Assembly (NCBI GenBank): GCA_023269545.1
Contig: JAHFTB010000002.1
Coordinates: 62,001 to 126,000, forward strand
Direction of reading: 5' to 3'
Source: Verrucomicrobiota bacterium
Lineage (GTDB): Bacteria > Verrucomicrobiota > Verrucomicrobiia > Chthoniobacterales > Xiphinematobacteraceae
DNA: 64,000 nucleotides
A program made the translations under genes and the position numbers. Shown piece by piece: positions 63,347 through 64,000 of this stretch (positions are counted from its first letter, which is position 1; each line of letters opens with the position of its first letter). The notes beneath the pieces were generated by a model. It was given only the letters and a program-made list of their open reading frames with translations. It made no database searches and was not told the origin of the DNA.

Positions 63347-64000
63347 ATGCGAATTCTTGTCACGGGAGGGTGTGGCTTTATTGGAAGCAATTTTATCCGA
63401 TTCTTGCTGGAGCATTACAAACCCGAATTTGTCACTAATGTCGATATCCTCACCTACGCTGGAAATCTTTCCAATCTCAATGGAGCAGTGGAACCATACG
63501 GCGAGCGATATGAATTTTTTAAAGCGGATATTGCAGCGCAAGACGCTATGGACGCGGTCATGGCGAAACACAAATTCTATGCGATCGTCAATTTCGCGGC
63601 GGAATCGCATGTGGACCGGAGTATCAATTCCCCTCTGAATTTCATTCATACCAATGTGGTGGGAACAGAAATTCTCCTCGAATGTGCACGCAGGCATGGA
63701 GTGAAACGTTTCGTGCAGGTCTCCACGGACGAAGTCTACGGATCCCTAGAGGCGAAGGGACGTTTCACGGAAGATTCTCCTTTACTCCCTTCTTCTCCTT
63801 ATTCCGCTAGCAAAGCAGGCGCAGATCTCTTGGCTCTCGCTGCTCATCGGACATTTGGCCAGGAGGTGCTGGTAACTCGTTGTTCCAATAACTATGGACC
63901 TTACCAGTTTCCAGAAAAATTGATCCCACTCATCATTACGAGAGCACTTTCCAACCAATCTTTACCAGTTTACGGAGATGGAAAAAATGTACGTGACTGG
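63347..64000 (+). CDS. rfbB: dTDP-glucose 4,6-dehydratase, 5' part
   Basis: The frame is open from ATG 63347 to the window edge (218 codons). It is a short-chain dehydrogenase fold with NAD motif GGCGFIGSNF, AAESHVDRS, catalytic STDEVYG (Asp-Glu), YSASKAGAD (Tyr-x3-Lys) and NNYGPYQFPEKLIPL. The enzyme makes dTDP-4-keto-6-deoxyglucose for surface sugars, usually toward rhamnose. It is divergent from dnaX; the 139-202-base spacer probably contains both promoters. Confidence 0.95.
   Translation, partial: MRILVTGGCGFIGSNFIRFLLEHYKPEFVTNVDILTYAGNLSNLNGAVEPYGERYEFFKADIAAQDAMDAVMAKHKFYAIVNFAAESHVDRSINSPLNFIHTNVVGTEILLECARRHGVKRFVQVSTDEVYGSLEAKGRFTEDSPLLPSSPYSASKAGADLLALAAHRTFGQEVLVTRCSNNYGPYQFPEKLIPLIITRALSNQSLPVYGDGKNVRDW

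Overview
This 64 kb window is chromosomal DNA of a Gram-negative bacterium. It is most likely a member of the Verrucomicrobiota / PVC group with a host-associated lifestyle. Pointers to that group are an alternative complex III (act) respiratory operon, two adjacent bactofilin genes (one with zinc ribbons), a class III prepilin-like protein, a sigma/anti-sigma pair and autotransporters with beta-strand passenger repeats. Pointers to host association are several AT-rich, Lys/Ser/Glu-rich orphan proteins without recognisable enzymatic domains and a population of short non-coding repeats. The taxonomic call is an inference from gene content; no rRNA is present to confirm it.

Layout. 1-6185 (minus): two tandem autotransporter paralogues, the first cut by the window edge. 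6934-9714 (plus): a dihydrolipoamide-dehydrogenase-like flavoprotein and two bactofilins. 9716-24155: mainly housekeeping genes (TPR membrane protein, cysK, pterin dehydratase, dnaB, rplI, an AMP-forming acyl ligase, an Lrp/AsnC-siroheme-decarboxylase-like protein, a pseudopilin, glgB, gltA, sucD, sucC). 24156-25898: repeats and one orphan. 25899-28004: an MFS exporter with a poly-G frameshift, then rpsI and rplM. 28111-42581 (minus): an alternative complex III operon, actA-actB-[1424-residue orphan]-actC-actD-actE-actF, followed by a small membrane protein, a CcoN-like subunit that has lost nearly all heme/copper ligands, a CcoO-like cytochrome and a third cytochrome c. 42827-47905: a DUF192 protein, then an accessory stretch of orphan genes and a decayed gene. 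47965-52339 (minus): two EEP-fold nucleases, an alpha/beta hydrolase, a PlsC-type acyltransferase and a type-4 uracil-DNA glycosylase. 53354-55924 (plus): an ECF transporter whose two ATPase halves are fused in one chain. 56008-63144: an LMW-phosphatase/serine hydroxymethyltransferase fusion, a sigma/anti-sigma pair, glutamate dehydrogenase, RlpA, YbaB and DnaX. 63347-64000: the start of dTDP-glucose 4,6-dehydratase.

How the genes work together. gltA, sucC and sucD belong to the TCA cycle and feed quinol to the respiratory chain, in which ActABCDEF oxidises quinol and passes electrons to c-type cytochromes. The CcoN/CcoO-like trio at the end of the act operon cannot be a normal oxygen-reducing oxidase, because the catalytic subunit lacks the metal-binding histidines. 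No complete terminal oxidase lies in this window.

The most unusual features are the ligand-less CcoN homologue, the giant orphan gene inside the act operon, the phosphatase-SHMT fusion, the one-chain ECF ATPase with a single intact composite ATP site, and at least three families of small dispersed repeats that sit at gene ends and sometimes provide the stop codon.
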